The notes under the pieces: model-generated
Databases searched by the model: none
The model's input: the letters and a program-made list of their open reading frames with translations, nothing else
Told to the model about the DNA's origin: nothing
Program-made: the position numbers and the translations under genes
Assembly: GCF_001592205.1 (NCBI RefSeq)
Contig: NZ_BCWM01000017.1
Span: forward strand, 1 to 64,000
From: Brevundimonas vesicularis NBRC 12165
Lineage (GTDB): Bacteria; Pseudomonadota; Alphaproteobacteria; Caulobacterales; Caulobacteraceae
Direction of reading: 5' to 3'
Length of the DNA stretch: 64,000 nt
Part shown: positions 27,526 to 36,262 of the stretch, one piece after another
Numbering within the stretch: the stretch's first letter is position 1
Layout of the letters: every line of letters begins with the position of its first letter

Positions 27526-27969
27526 ATGACCGAAACCGTCGATATCGCCGCCCTGTCTGGGATCGACCAACTGCGTCTGGGCATGACGGGCGGCTTCATC
27601 GCGCCCATCGCCCGCACCGTCGGCTTCGAACTGACCGAAGTTGAAGAAGGCCGGGTGGTGTTCGAGGCCATCCCCACCACCGCCGTCTATAATCCGCTGG
27701 GCACGGTCCATGGCGGTTGGATCGCGACGGTGCTCGACTCGGCCTGCGGCTGCGTCGTGCATTCGACGCTCCGGCCGGGCCAGACCTATACGACGCTGGA
27801 ACTGAAGACGGTTTTTCACAAGGCGCTGACGGCCGGCACGCCGGTTCGTGCCGAGGGCCGGATCGTTCAGGCCGGTCGCCGCGCGGCCTTCTCGGAGGCC
27901 GATCTGCGCGGCCTGGACGGCAAGCTCTATGCGACCGCGACCTCGACCTGCCTGGTGATGGAGCGCTGA
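27526..27969 (+). CDS. PaaI family thioesterase
   Basis: 147-residue hotdog-fold thioesterase of the PaaI type, hydrolysing acyl-CoA or aryl-CoA esters in the cytoplasm. The helix signature GTVHGGWIATVLDSACG (59-75) carries the His-Gly-Gly that lines the active site; RAEGRIVQAGRRAAFSEADL forms the later strands. tcaggagcc lies before the ATG at 27526. Substrate not predictable; no phenylacetate genes are near. Confidence 0.85.
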   Translation: MTETVDIAALSGIDQLRLGMTGGFIAPIARTVGFELTEVEEGRVVFEAIPTTAVYNPLGTVHGGWIATVLDSACGCVVHSTLRPGQTYTTLELKTVFHKALTAGTPVRAEGRIVQAGRRAAFSEADLRGLDGKLYATATSTCLVMER

Positions 27970-28077
27970 GGGCAGCAAGCGTTTGCCGCGCCTCGCTTTA
28001 GCCGCTATCAGCGGCGAGCGTTGATGATCGGCCGCCGATCGTCGTGCGCCCTCTCTCGCTGTCGGAAAAATAAGCTG

Positions 28078-28764
28078 ATGCGTCGCGTGTTCACCGCCCT
28101 GGCCGCCCTCTCCATCGCGGCCTCCGTCCTGCCCGTCGCCGCCGAGGCCCAGACCTCCCAACGTCAACGCGAGCGCGGCGGCCAACAGCAGCAGGCCTCG
28201 GGTGAAGACGCCGCGCCGTCGCGCGCGCCGCGCATCGCACCCCTGCGTCGCCGCGCCAACGCCGGCCCCTGCCCCTATGTGAAGATCCTCTACGACGCCG
28301 CCCGCTACGTCGAGCTGGAAGGCGGCCGCGCCGCCGTGGCCAACGTCGGCTACACCGGCGAGATCGAGGGCATCGCCTCGGACTGCGAATATCGCGAGGC
28401 CGATCCGATTCGCGTCGACATGGACGTGCTGTTCAACCTGGGCCGCGGCCCGCAGGCGGCGGGCGAGCAGCGCACCTACCGCTACTGGATCGCGGTGACC
28501 GAGCGGAACAACGCCATCCTGTCCAAGGAATACTTCGATCTGCCGGTGAACTTCGAGGGCCAGCGCACCGCCTCGGTCACTGAAAAGCGCACCATCGTCA
28601 TTCCGCGCGCCGGCATCGAGACCAGCGGCAGCAACTTCGAAATCCTGGTCGGTTTCGACGTGACGCCGGAAATGGCCGAGTTCAACCGCTCGGGCAGCCG
28701 CTTCCGCGTTAACGCCGGCACGACGCCCGCCGCGCCAGCGCCTGCCTCCGCACCGAGCCAATAA
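28078..28764 (+). CDS. Secreted protein of unknown function upstream of argS
   Basis: 228-residue product with a signal peptide ([20 protein letters not shown] to about AEAQ, 25). A low-complexity Gln/Arg/Gly-rich linker follows, then a beta-rich domain with [20 protein letters not shown] and IASDCEYR (two cysteines likely bridged). It ends in an Ala/Pro tail. I do not recognise the fold beyond its being conserved-looking and periplasmic. An in-frame TTG at 28021 was rejected because it would spoil the signal peptide. Its TAA overlaps the argS ATG (taatg), so argS translation may depend on it. Confidence 0.75.
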   Translation: MRRVFTALAALSIAASVLPVAAEAQTSQRQRERGGQQQQASGEDAAPSRAPRIAPLRRRANAGPCPYVKILYDAARYVELEGGRAAVANVGYTGEIEGIASDCEYREADPIRVDMDVLFNLGRGPQAAGEQRTYRYWIAVTERNNAILSKEYFDLPVNFEGQRTASVTEKRTIVIPRAGIETSGSNFEILVGFDVTPEMAEFNRSGSRFRVNAGTTPAAPAPASAPSQ

Positions 28765-30566
28765 TGTCTGATCTGAAGACCGTCCTCAGCGAAGCGGTCG
28801 CCGCCGCCTTCGCCGCCGAAGGCGTGGACCCGGCCCTGGCCCGCGTAACCCCGTCGGACCGCCCCGACCTGGCCGATTTCCAGTCCAATGGCGCGCTCGC
28901 CGCCGCCAAGGCGCTGAAGGCCAATCCACGCGATCTGGCCGGCAAGATCGCCGAGCGCCTAAGCGCGGATGCACGCTTCGCCTCGGTGGAGGTCGCGGGA
29001 CCGGGCTTCATCAATCTGAAGCTCTCCGACGCGCTGCTGGCCGAACGGGCCACCGAGGTGGCGAACGACGCCGCCCACGCGGGCGCCGCGACCGTGGCCG
29101 AACCGCGCCAGGTGGTCATCGACTACGGTGGTCCCAATGTCGCCAAGCCGATGCACGTCGGTCATTTGCGCAGCGCCATCATCGGCGAAAGCCTGAAGCG
29201 GCTGTTCCGCTTCCGCGGCGACCACGTCACCGGCGACGCCCACTTCGGCGACTGGGGCTTCCAGATGGGTCTGCTGATCGTCGCCTGCGGTGACGAAAAG
29301 CTGGCCGACGCCTTCATGGCCGAGGGCGACGGCCCCTTCCCGGTCGACAGCCCCGTGACCTTGGCCGACCTGGACCGCCTTTATCCGCAGGCCGCCGGCA
29401 AGGCCAAGGAGGATCCGGTCTTCCGCGATCGCGCCCGCAAGGCGACGGCGGAACTCCAAAACGGACGTTCCGGCTATCGCGCGCTCTGGCAGCATTTCGT
29501 GGCGGTCAGCCGTGAGGCGCTGAAGCGCGAATACGGCGACCTGTCGGTCGATTTCGACCTGTGGAACGGCGAGAGCGACGCCGATCCGCAGATGCCGGAA
29601 ATGCTGGCGCACCTGAAAGAGACCGGCCTGCTGGTCGAGGACGACGGCGCCCAGGTGGTTCACGTCGCCAAGCCCGGCGAGACGCGCAAGAAGAAGCTGG
29701 CCGACGGCTCGGTGATCGAGGCCCCCTCGCCCCCGCCCCTGCTGGTCATCAGCTCGGAAGGCTCGGCCATGTACGGCACGACCGACCTGGCCACCATCCT
29801 GGACCGCAAGAAGGCTCTGGCGCCCGACCTGGCCCTCTACGTTGTCGACGAACGCCAGGCCGAGCATTTCGAACAGGTCTTCCGCGCCGCCTATCTGGCT
29901 GGTTACGCCGAGCAGGGCGCGCTGGAGCATCTCGGCTTCGGCACGATGAACGGACAGGACGGCAAGCCCTTCAAGACGCGCGCCGGCGGCGTGCTGAAGC
30001 TGCGCGACCTGATCGACCAGGCGACGGACAAGGCGCGCGAGCGTTTGCGCGAAGCCAAGCTGGGCGACGACCTGTCGCCGGAAGAGTTCGAGGCCATCGC
30101 GCACAAGGTGGCCATCGCGGCCTTGAAGTTCGCCGACCTGTCGAACGCGCGCACCACCAGCTACGTCTTCGATCTCGACCGCTTCATGAGCTTCGAGGGC
30201 AAGACCGGACCGTATCTGCTTTACCAGTCGGTCCGCATCAAATCCCTGCTGCGCAAGGGCGCCGAACAGGGACTGACGCCCGGCGCCATCGTCATCGCCG
30301 AACCGGCGGAGCGCGATCTGGCCCTGACGCTGGACGCCTTCTCGACGGCCGTGTCGGACGCCTACGACAAGCGGATGCCGCATCTGGTCGCCGAACACGC
30401 CTATCGCGTGGCCCAGTCCTTCTCGAAATTCTACGCCGCCTGCCCCGTGCTGATCGCGCCGGACGAAGCGACCAAACGCTCGCGTCTGGCCCTGTCCGCT
30501 GCGGCTCTGCGCCAGCTGGAAATCGCGCTGAACCTGCTGGGCATCGACACGCCGGAGCGGATGTAG
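28764..30566 (+). CDS. argS: Arginyl-tRNA synthetase
   Basis: Charges tRNA-Arg in the cytoplasm; class I synthetase. The 600-residue protein has the HIGH-type motif HVGH (131-134) in [16 protein letters not shown], an N-terminal Add-1 tRNA-binding domain (1-110) and the C-terminal DALR anticodon domain ([15 protein letters not shown] onward). KMSKS is absent, as is usual for ArgRS. The ATG at 28764 shares one base with the stop of the preceding secreted-protein gene. Confidence 0.97.
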   Translation: MSDLKTVLSEAVAAAFAAEGVDPALARVTPSDRPDLADFQSNGALAAAKALKANPRDLAGKIAERLSADARFASVEVAGPGFINLKLSDALLAERATEVANDAAHAGAATVAEPRQVVIDYGGPNVAKPMHVGHLRSAIIGESLKRLFRFRGDHVTGDAHFGDWGFQMGLLIVACGDEKLADAFMAEGDGPFPVDSPVTLADLDRLYPQAAGKAKEDPVFRDRARKATAELQNGRSGYRALWQHFVAVSREALKREYGDLSVDFDLWNGESDADPQMPEMLAHLKETGLLVEDDGAQVVHVAKPGETRKKKLADGSVIEAPSPPPLLVISSEGSAMYGTTDLATILDRKKALAPDLALYVVDERQAEHFEQVFRAAYLAGYAEQGALEHLGFGTMNGQDGKPFKTRAGGVLKLRDLIDQATDKARERLREAKLGDDLSPEEFEAIAHKVAIAALKFADLSNARTTSYVFDLDRFMSFEGKTGPYLLYQSVRIKSLLRKGAEQGLTPGAIVIAEPAERDLALTLDAFSTAVSDAYDKRMPHLVAEHAYRVAQSFSKFYAACPVLIAPDEATKRSRLALSAAALRQLEIALNLLGIDTPERM

Positions 30567-30602
30567 GGTATAGACGGGGCGACATCCTCCCGGAGATCGC
30601 CC

Positions 30603-31610
30603 ATGTCGCTCGACGCCTATATCGCCGGCCTGCCCAAGGCCGAACTGCACCTGCATATCGAGGGCTCGCTGGAGCCCGAGCTGATGTTTGAGCTGGCGCA
30701 GCGGAACGGCGTGTCCATTCCCTATGACAGCGTCGAGGCGGTGCGGGCGGCCTATGATTTCTCGAACCTGCAGGACTTCCTAAACATCTACTATGCGGGG
30801 GCCGCCGTCCTGCTGATGCGGCAGGATTTCGAGGATCTGGCCTTCGCCTATTTCCAGCGCGCGGCGGCGGATAATGTGCGCCACGCCGAAATCTTCTTCG
30901 ATCCCCAGACCCATACCGACCGAGGCGTGCCCTTCGGCGTGGTGGTCGAGGGGCTGATCGCAGGCATGGACCGGGCCAAGGCGGAGCTGGGCGTCTCAAG
31001 CGGCCTGATCCTCAGCTTCCTGCGCCACCTGACCGAGGACGAAGCCTTCGCGACGCTGGAGGCGGCCAAACCCTATCTGCACCATTTCATCGGGGTGGGT
31101 CTGGATTCGTCGGAGGTCGGCCATCCGCCGTCCAAGTTCCAGCGCGTCTTCGCCGCCGCGCGTGAGCTGGGCCTGAAACTGTGCGCCCACGCCGGCGAAG
31201 AAGGGCCGCCCGCCTATGTCCATGAGGCGCTGGACCTGCTGAACATCGACCGGATGGATCACGGCAATCGGTCGATGGAGGACGAGGCGCTGGTGCAGCG
31301 GCTGGCCGCCGAGCAGATGACCCTGACCGTCTGCCCTCTGTCGAACCTGAAGCTGTGCGTGGTCGATGACCTGAAGGACCATCCCGTGCCCGAGATGCTG
31401 CGCCGGGGCCTGCACGTCACCCTGAACTCGGACGACCCGTCCTATTTTGGGGGATATGTGAACGATAACTACAGCCGGCTGGCTGAGGCCATCGGCCTTA
31501 CGCGCGATCAGGTGACGCAGTTGGCGAAGAACAGTTTCGAAGGCTCGTTCCTGGGCGAAGCGGAGAAGGCGGCCTACCTGGCTGAGGTTGATGCTTACGC
31601 GGCGACCTGA
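30603..31610 (+). CDS. Adenosine/adenine deaminase family protein, adenine deaminase type
   Basis: Zinc TIM-barrel deaminase of 335 residues. Zinc and catalytic residues: H16 and H18 (ELHLHIEGSLEPEL), H196 and E199 (CAHAGEEG), H220 (MDHGNRS), D277/D278 (LNSDDPSYFGG). The segment EIFFDPQTHTDRGV (96-109) is characteristic of the adenine deaminase (Aah1-like) branch rather than of adenosine deaminase Add, so the likely reaction is adenine to hypoxanthine. The ATG at 30603 follows a tcccggaga site. It ends eight bases before an inverted-repeat element. Confidence 0.88.
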   Translation: MSLDAYIAGLPKAELHLHIEGSLEPELMFELAQRNGVSIPYDSVEAVRAAYDFSNLQDFLNIYYAGAAVLLMRQDFEDLAFAYFQRAAADNVRHAEIFFDPQTHTDRGVPFGVVVEGLIAGMDRAKAELGVSSGLILSFLRHLTEDEAFATLEAAKPYLHHFIGVGLDSSEVGHPPSKFQRVFAAARELGLKLCAHAGEEGPPAYVHEALDLLNIDRMDHGNRSMEDEALVQRLAAEQMTLTVCPLSNLKLCVVDDLKDHPVPEMLRRGLHVTLNSDDPSYFGGYVNDNYSRLAEAIGLTRDQVTQLAKNSFEGSFLGEAEKAAYLAEVDAYAAT

Positions 31611-31618
31611 CGCCCTCT

Positions 31619-31795
31619 CCTTTCGTCATTCCGGGCGAAGGGCCGCTTGGCCCGAAGACCCGGAACCCAGCGGCGCCGAAGGCGAAATGCGTCCGCCGCA
31701 TGCCATTTGAAACACTGGAGTCCGCGACAGGTTCGCGCTCCCGCGCGCCGCTGGGTTCCGGGTCTTCGCTACGCTTCGCCCAGAATGACGAAAGG
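31619..31795. repeat. Dispersed inverted-repeat element, type B
   Basis: The left arm (31619-31676) and right arm (31745-31795) are complementary. The outer parts, cctttcgtcatt (31619-31630) and aatgacgaaagg (31784-31795), and the inner cgaagacccggaacccagcg stretch (left) and its complement match; the centre of each arm differs (extra bases around 31640-31653). The RNA would fold into a long hairpin with a branched tip. It fills most of the 233-base gap between the adenine deaminase gene and the Y-family polymerase gene. No coding potential. Sequence style resembles repeats common in Caulobacteraceae genomes. Confidence 0.75.
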
Positions 31796-31843
31796 AAGAG
31801 GTGATCGCTTCCTCGAACCAGATGTTCCTGGTATGTTCTGCCG

Positions 31844-33154
31844 ATGGACCAGGCTGGCATCAAGGCTGAATACAGCGCGAACCTCCGCTGGCTGTTCGTC
31901 GATCTGAACGCCTTCTTCGCCAGCGTCGAACAGCAGATGAACCCCGACTGGCGGGGCAAGCCGGTCATCGTGCGGCCGGCGATGAGCGAATACACCGGCG
32001 CCATCGCCGCCAGCTATGAGAGCAAGGCCTGGGGCGTTCAGACCGGGATGCGGGTGTCCGAGGCGCGCAAACTGTGCCCCGACCTGATCGTCGCCGAGGC
32101 GCGCCCCGACCTTTACGTCAAAATCCATCAGCAGATCATGGCCGAGATCGACCGCCATGTGCCGGTGTGGAAGGTCGGCTCGATCGACGAATGTTCCTGC
32201 GAGTTGCTGGGTCCAGAACGGCTGGAGGCGAACGCCGTCGCCCTGGCCCGCCGGATTCAGGCGGGCATCCTGCAAAACGTCGGCGACTGTCTGCGGTCGT
32301 CCGTCGGGCTGGCGCCATCGCGGTTCCTGGCCAAGACCGCCTGCGGCATGCAGAAGCCCGCCGGACTGACGGTGCTGCGCGCCAACGAGCTGCCCGGTCC
32401 CTTGCTGGACGTGCCGCTGTCGAAATATCCGGGCATCGGCTCGCGCATGCAGGTCCGGTTGCAGGCGGCGGGGGTCACCGACACGGCCGGCCTTTGGAAC
32501 ATGAGCGCGAAACAGGCCCGGGCGGTCTGGAACAGCATCGAGGGCGAACGCATCTGGCGCGGCCTGCACGGTCTGGACAGCGAGCCGACGCCGGAAAAAC
32601 CGCCCGCCTCGATCAGCCACAGCCACGTCCTGGCCCAGGCCATGCGGACCCCGGACAAGGCGCGGGCCGTGGCGCGGCGGCTGGTGGTCAAGTGCGGAGC
32701 CCGCCTGCGGCGCATGGGCCTGACCGGCGCCAGCCTGACCCTGCATCTGGACATGGGGCCGAAGGCGACGCCCCGAAGCGGTCGACGCGGCTGGGAAACG
32801 GCGGCGATGAGTTGTCCCATCGCGCCGACGCAGGACACCTTCGCCCTTCTGGCCGCGCTCGACAGTCTGTGGCGCAAGGTCGAGCCGGAGCTGGAGGCGG
32901 GACGCCTGAGCTATGTCGGAGTCGGTGTACACGGCCTGAAAGCCCGCGACGCCTTCGAGACGGACCTGTTCGCCGCCGGTCCGGATCAGGATGGCGAGGC
33001 TCCGTCCCTGCGCCTGTCCCAGGCGCTGGATGCGCTGAACCGCCGCTACGGCAAGGACACCGTCAGCATCGGCCCCAAGGCCGGCCTGCCCGACTATATC
33101 GGCGCCAAGATCGCCTTCACCCGCATCCCCGAGGCCGAGGATTTCTGGGAGTGA
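31844..33154 (+). CDS. Y-family DNA polymerase (DinB-related), divergent
   Basis: 436-residue translesion polymerase-like protein. The first catalytic motif reads FVDLNAFFASVEQQ (D20 kept, but the second acidic position is N22); the second reads GSIDECSCEL with D115 and E116 kept. Palm, fingers and thumb are followed by a little-finger domain with the HSHVLA segment. All three metal-binding acids equivalent to Dpo4 D7, D105 and E106 appear present, so it may be active, unlike ImuB. It is not a standard DinB (no HVDMDAFFA). No imuA or dnaE2 lies nearby, and no LexA box was found by eye. The gene is sometimes labelled ImpB-like in databases (from memory). Confidence 0.82.
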   Translation: MDQAGIKAEYSANLRWLFVDLNAFFASVEQQMNPDWRGKPVIVRPAMSEYTGAIAASYESKAWGVQTGMRVSEARKLCPDLIVAEARPDLYVKIHQQIMAEIDRHVPVWKVGSIDECSCELLGPERLEANAVALARRIQAGILQNVGDCLRSSVGLAPSRFLAKTACGMQKPAGLTVLRANELPGPLLDVPLSKYPGIGSRMQVRLQAAGVTDTAGLWNMSAKQARAVWNSIEGERIWRGLHGLDSEPTPEKPPASISHSHVLAQAMRTPDKARAVARRLVVKCGARLRRMGLTGASLTLHLDMGPKATPRSGRRGWETAAMSCPIAPTQDTFALLAALDSLWRKVEPELEAGRLSYVGVGVHGLKARDAFETDLFAAGPDQDGEAPSLRLSQALDALNRRYGKDTVSIGPKAGLPDYIGAKIAFTRIPEAEDFWE

Positions 33155-33161
33155 GGCCCAC

Positions 33162-33782
33162 CTAGCTCAGCAGGGACGCCGCCGCGATTTCCGCCACGCC
33201 CAAGGCCCGGAAACTGTCTTGGGCCGCCGTCTCGGTCTGCGACGCGATGGCCCGGCTGGCGTCGGCGATCACCACGGCTTCGAACCCCTCGCGAACCGCG
33301 TCTTCGGCGGTGAAGCGGACGCAGTAGTCGAAAGCCAGACCGCACAGGAAAACGCGCGTCACGCCGAGTTCACGCAACAGGCCGGACAGCCCCGTCGGGG
33401 TGCGGCGATCGTTCTCGAAAAAGCCGGAATAGCTGTCGACCGCCGGATTATAACCCTTGCGGATCACGGCCATGGCCTTCTCGACCGTCGGCGCTGCATC
33501 AGGATGAAAGTCGGCGCCAGGCGTGCCCTGAAGACAATGATCCGGCCACAGCATCTGGCGACCATAGGCGACCTCGATCTCAGTAAAGGGCGCCGTGCCG
33601 GGGTGGTTGGAGGCGAAGCTGATCTGGTCCGACGTATGCCAGTCCTGGGTCACGATCACCCGGTCGAACCGAGCCGACAGCCGGTTGATCAGCGGCATGA
33701 TCCCCGCGCCGCCGGCTACCGCCAGACGGCCGCCTTCACAGAAGTCGTTCTGCGGATCGATGACCAGAAGGGCGTCGCTCAT
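33162..33782 (-). CDS. pncA: Nicotinamidase
   Basis: Hydrolyses nicotinamide to nicotinate in NAD salvage; isochorismatase fold, 206 residues. The triad is D9 (VIDPQNDF), K109 (VIRKGYN) and C154 (GLAFDYCV); metal ligands are expected in QDWH (D47, H49). Its ATG overlaps the fbp stop (TGATG), so it is translated after fbp from the same transcript. Pairing of NAD salvage with fructose bisphosphatase has no obvious common purpose. Confidence 0.93.
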   Translation of the reverse strand: MSDALLVIDPQNDFCEGGRLAVAGGAGIMPLINRLSARFDRVIVTQDWHTSDQISFASNHPGTAPFTEIEVAYGRQMLWPDHCLQGTPGADFHPDAAPTVEKAMAVIRKGYNPAVDSYSGFFENDRRTPTGLSGLLRELGVTRVFLCGLAFDYCVRFTAEDAVREGFEAVVIADASRAIASQTETAAQDSFRALGVAEIAAASLLS

Positions 33783-34747
33783 CAGACGCCTGCGTAGGCG
33801 TCGATCTCGTTGGCCGAACCGAGCGCGACGGGGATGCGCTGGTGCAGATGCTCGGGCTGCACGTCCAGAATGGCCTGGCGTCCGTCCGTCGTCGCCTTGC
33901 CGCCCGCTTGCTCGACCAGGAAGGCCATCGGATTGCCTTCGTACATCAGCCGCAGCTTGCCCGGCTTGTTCGGCTCGCGCCGATCCCAGGGATAGAGGAA
34001 GACCCCGCCGCGCATCAGGATGCGGTGAACATCCGCGACCATGGCCGCGACCCAGCGCATGTTGAAGTTCTTGGCCCGAGGCCCCTCTTCGCCCTTCAGC
34101 AGGTCGCCGACATAGGTCTGCACCGGCTCGGCCCAGTGGCGCAGGTTCGACATGTTGATGGCGAACTCCTTGGTGTCCGGCGAAATGGCGATCTCGTCGT
34201 GGGTCAGGATCCAGTCGCCGTCGTTCGACAGGGTGAACCCCTTCACGCCCGCGCCGGTCGTCAGCACAAGCATGGTTTGCGGCCCATAGACGGCGTAGAG
34301 GGCGGCGACCTGATGGCGGCCAGACTGCATGAAATCGGCCTCGGTCGGGGTCGCCGTCGCGGACTTCAGCACCGAGACGATGGTGCCCACAGGCGCGTTG
34401 ATGTCGATGTTGGACGAGCCGTCCAGCGGGTCGAACAGCACCAGATATTCGCCGGCCGGATTAGAGGCCGGCTGGACCTCGTCCATCTCTTCGGACGCGA
34501 CGCCGGCGACGGCCGGGCTGGCCAGCAGGGCCTCGGTCAGCATGTCATTGGTCATGACGTCGAGCTTCTTCTGCTCCTCGTCCTGCACATTGATCTGTCC
34601 CGATGCGCCCAGCGCCCCGGCCAGGGCGCCGCCCGCAACGACCTTGCTGATGTCCGCGCAGGTGGCGGCGACCACGGTCAGAACCGTCTTCAGCCCCTCG
34701 GGCGCATCCAGGGCGGCGATATGGGCGTCGAGGCGTGTGCGGGTCAT
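33782..34747 (-). CDS. fbp: Class I fructose-1,6-bisphosphatase
   Basis: Gluconeogenic phosphatase removing the 1-phosphate of fructose 1,6-bisphosphate; Mg-dependent, cytoplasmic. 321 residues with SEEMDEVQP and the metal-binding [10 protein letters not shown], plus the sugar-binding [20 protein letters not shown] region of the family (20 residues or fewer per segment). The length is typical of class I. It is upstream of pncA with a one-base overlap; the next gene upstream (esterase) has its own terminator. Confidence 0.95.
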   Translation of the reverse strand: MTRTRLDAHIAALDAPEGLKTVLTVVAATCADISKVVAGGALAGALGASGQINVQDEEQKKLDVMTNDMLTEALLASPAVAGVASEEMDEVQPASNPAGEYLVLFDPLDGSSNIDINAPVGTIVSVLKSATATPTEADFMQSGRHQVAALYAVYGPQTMLVLTTGAGVKGFTLSNDGDWILTHDEIAISPDTKEFAINMSNLRHWAEPVQTYVGDLLKGEEGPRAKNFNMRWVAAMVADVHRILMRGGVFLYPWDRREPNKPGKLRLMYEGNPMAFLVEQAGGKATTDGRQAILDVQPEHLHQRIPVALGSANEIDAYAGV

Positions 34748-34830
34748 GCGGTCGGTCCGGTTCTGGGCGTTGCGCCGTTTTGGCGGGGGACAGGCCCTAG
34801 GGCAAGGCGGCAGGGCGAGGCGACAACAAA

Positions 34831-34855
34831 AACGCCCCGGCGAAACCGGGGCGTT
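34831..34855 (-). terminator. Rho-independent terminator of the esterase gene
   Basis: Stem aacgccccgg (34831-34840) pairs with ccggggcgtt (34846-34855) around loop cgaaa. On the minus strand a T-rich run (complement of acaacaaa, 34823-34830) follows. It lies 24 bases past the esterase stop and 84 bases before the fbp start. Confidence 0.9.
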
Positions 34856-34878
34856 TCCTTATCCTTCGGCGTTGTCGA

Positions 34879-35916
34879 TCAGATCGGCAGGATCGCCGTA
34901 CCGAACGCCCGCTTCAATTCATGGGCGGCGAAGGTTTGGGCCGCCGCCGCATCCGGCACGACCGCCGCCATGCCGAAGAACTCGTGCGTTGAGCCGTGGA
35001 AGGTCTTGTGACGCACATCGACGCCCGCCTGCTCCAGCTTCTCGGCCAGCAGCTCGCCCTCGGTGCGCAGCGGATCGATCTCGGCGCAGATCACCGTCGT
35101 CGAGGGCAGGCCCGCCAGGTTCGCCTTCTCGACGATATTGATGCGCGGGTCCTGAGCATCGGCCTCGTTGGCGAAGATGTGTTTCACGAACCACTTCATC
35201 ATCGGCTTGTTCAGCGGCTTGGCGTCGGCGTTCTCGACGTACGACTCATTGTCCATGTCCACGCCGGCGACGGGATAGACCAGCACCTGATGTTTGGGCG
35301 CGGCCAGGCCGGCGTCGCGCGCCATCATCGACACGCCGATGGCCAGGTTGCCGCCTGCGCTTTCGCCCATCACCGCCACCTTCTGCGGGTCTCCGCGGAA
35401 GGTCTGCGCATTCTCCAGCACCCAGCGATAAGCGGCCAGGGCGTCGTCGTGCGCGGCGGGGAAATGGTGTTCCGGGGCCTGGCGATAATGGACCGAGACC
35501 ACGATCACATCGGCCATTTTGGACACGCCGCGCGGGCCGCCGTCATAGACGTCCAGATCCGCGATCACGAAGCCGCCGCCGTGGAAATAGACGACGACCG
35601 GGTGCAGCTTGTCTTCGGAATGGTCGTGCGGCTTGTAGATGCGCGCCTGGATCGGGCCGGCGGCGCCGGGGATGGTGATGTCGCTGGTTTTGACGCCCAT
35701 GTCGTCGCTGGGGTCCTTGCCGTCCTTGCGCAACAGCGATTTCACCGCGTCAGTCGGGGTCGGTTGCTGACGAGCCTCCTCGGGCGACAGGGTCTCAATC
35801 GGCTTGCCGCCGAGAGACGCCAGTTCGTCCAACACCTTCTGCATCGGGCCGTCGGCCTTGGCGGGGGTGTCGCGCGGCTTGTCGTCGTCGCCGAACAGCT
35901 TGTCAATAATGGACAT
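34879..35916 (-). CDS. Alpha/beta hydrolase, HSL-type esterase/lipase
   Basis: 345-residue hydrolase of the hormone-sensitive-lipase-like family (family IV). Oxyanion motif HGGG at 112-115 (VYFHGGGFV), nucleophile S186 in GESAGG, D281 (EIDPLRTEGE) and H311 (GSTHEFFG) complete the triad. The N-terminal 60 residues are a charged cap (KLFGDDDKP onward). No signal peptide. The start at 35916 is used; a longer in-frame start would read through the antisense strand of the glycine riboswitch. Substrates are probably short acyl esters. Confidence 0.9.
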   Translation of the reverse strand: MSIIDKLFGDDDKPRDTPAKADGPMQKVLDELASLGGKPIETLSPEEARQQPTPTDAVKSLLRKDGKDPSDDMGVKTSDITIPGAAGPIQARIYKPHDHSEDKLHPVVVYFHGGGFVIADLDVYDGGPRGVSKMADVIVVSVHYRQAPEHHFPAAHDDALAAYRWVLENAQTFRGDPQKVAVMGESAGGNLAIGVSMMARDAGLAAPKHQVLVYPVAGVDMDNESYVENADAKPLNKPMMKWFVKHIFANEADAQDPRINIVEKANLAGLPSTTVICAEIDPLRTEGELLAEKLEQAGVDVRHKTFHGSTHEFFGMAAVVPDAAAAQTFAAHELKRAFGTAILPI

Positions 35917-35988
35917 TTTCGCATTCCTGGGTCTGGTTTCGGGGTCCGGAACGACAACCCGCCGCACGCAACCTTGTTCCCGGCCCGC

Positions 35989-36020
35989 TTGACTTGGCGC
36001 TTGAGTCGATGCCTTAGGTC
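35989..36020 (+). promoter_or_regulatory. Possible promoter of the glycine riboswitch/gcv operon
   Basis: TTGACT at 35989-35994 and TTAGGTC at 36014-36020 could be -35 and -10 elements; TTGGCG at 35994-35999 gives better spacing (14-15 bases). Transcription would begin just before the first aptamer. Motif matches are partial. Confidence 0.35.
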
Positions 36021-36021
36021 G

Positions 36022-36210
36022 CACGCTCTCGCGGGAGAGATCGGGCGCTGGAAACAGGGTTCGACGCCGAAGGCGCAACCGCCCCGGAAACGCTCAGGCA
36101 AACGGACCGCGAAGCACACGGACGCTGGAAAGTCGCCCATTCGGGCGCGCCGACGGAGCAAGGCGACATGATTTGGTCGCCGGAATCTCTCAGGCTTCAG
36201 GACAGCGGGG
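36022..36210 (+). ncRNA. Tandem glycine riboswitch upstream of gcvT
   Basis: Two glycine aptamers in a row. Aptamer I (about 36022-36111) has cgggagagatcg, gccgaaggcgcaacc, ggaaacgctcaggca and ggaccg. Aptamer II (about 36117-36210) has ctggaaagtcgcc, gccgacggagcaa, ggaatctctcagg and aggacag. These match the conserved blocks of the glycine class; aptamer II deviates (gacgg for gaagg, ggaaag for ggagag). It precedes the glycine cleavage operon, whose expression it would switch on when glycine is high. No T-tract terminator follows; a perfect 14-base palindrome at 36221-36234 may belong to the expression platform. Borders are approximate. Confidence 0.9.
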
Positions 36211-36220
36211 GCGCGAGGAC

Positions 36221-36234
36221 GGCGGAGCTCCGCC
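36221..36234 (+). promoter_or_regulatory. Palindrome in gcvT leader, candidate expression platform
   Basis: ggcggagctccgcc reads the same on both strands and forms a short hairpin between aptamer II and the gcvT start (36263). It lacks a following T-run, so it is not a classic terminator and may act at translation level. Confidence 0.4.
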
Positions 36235-36262
36235 ACAACACGCGACCGTGAAAGCCTGAACC

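Noticed and set aside
35917..36078. N-terminal extension of the esterase
   Set aside because: It would be encoded by the complement of the glycine riboswitch region; the ATG at 35916 begins the typical sequence.
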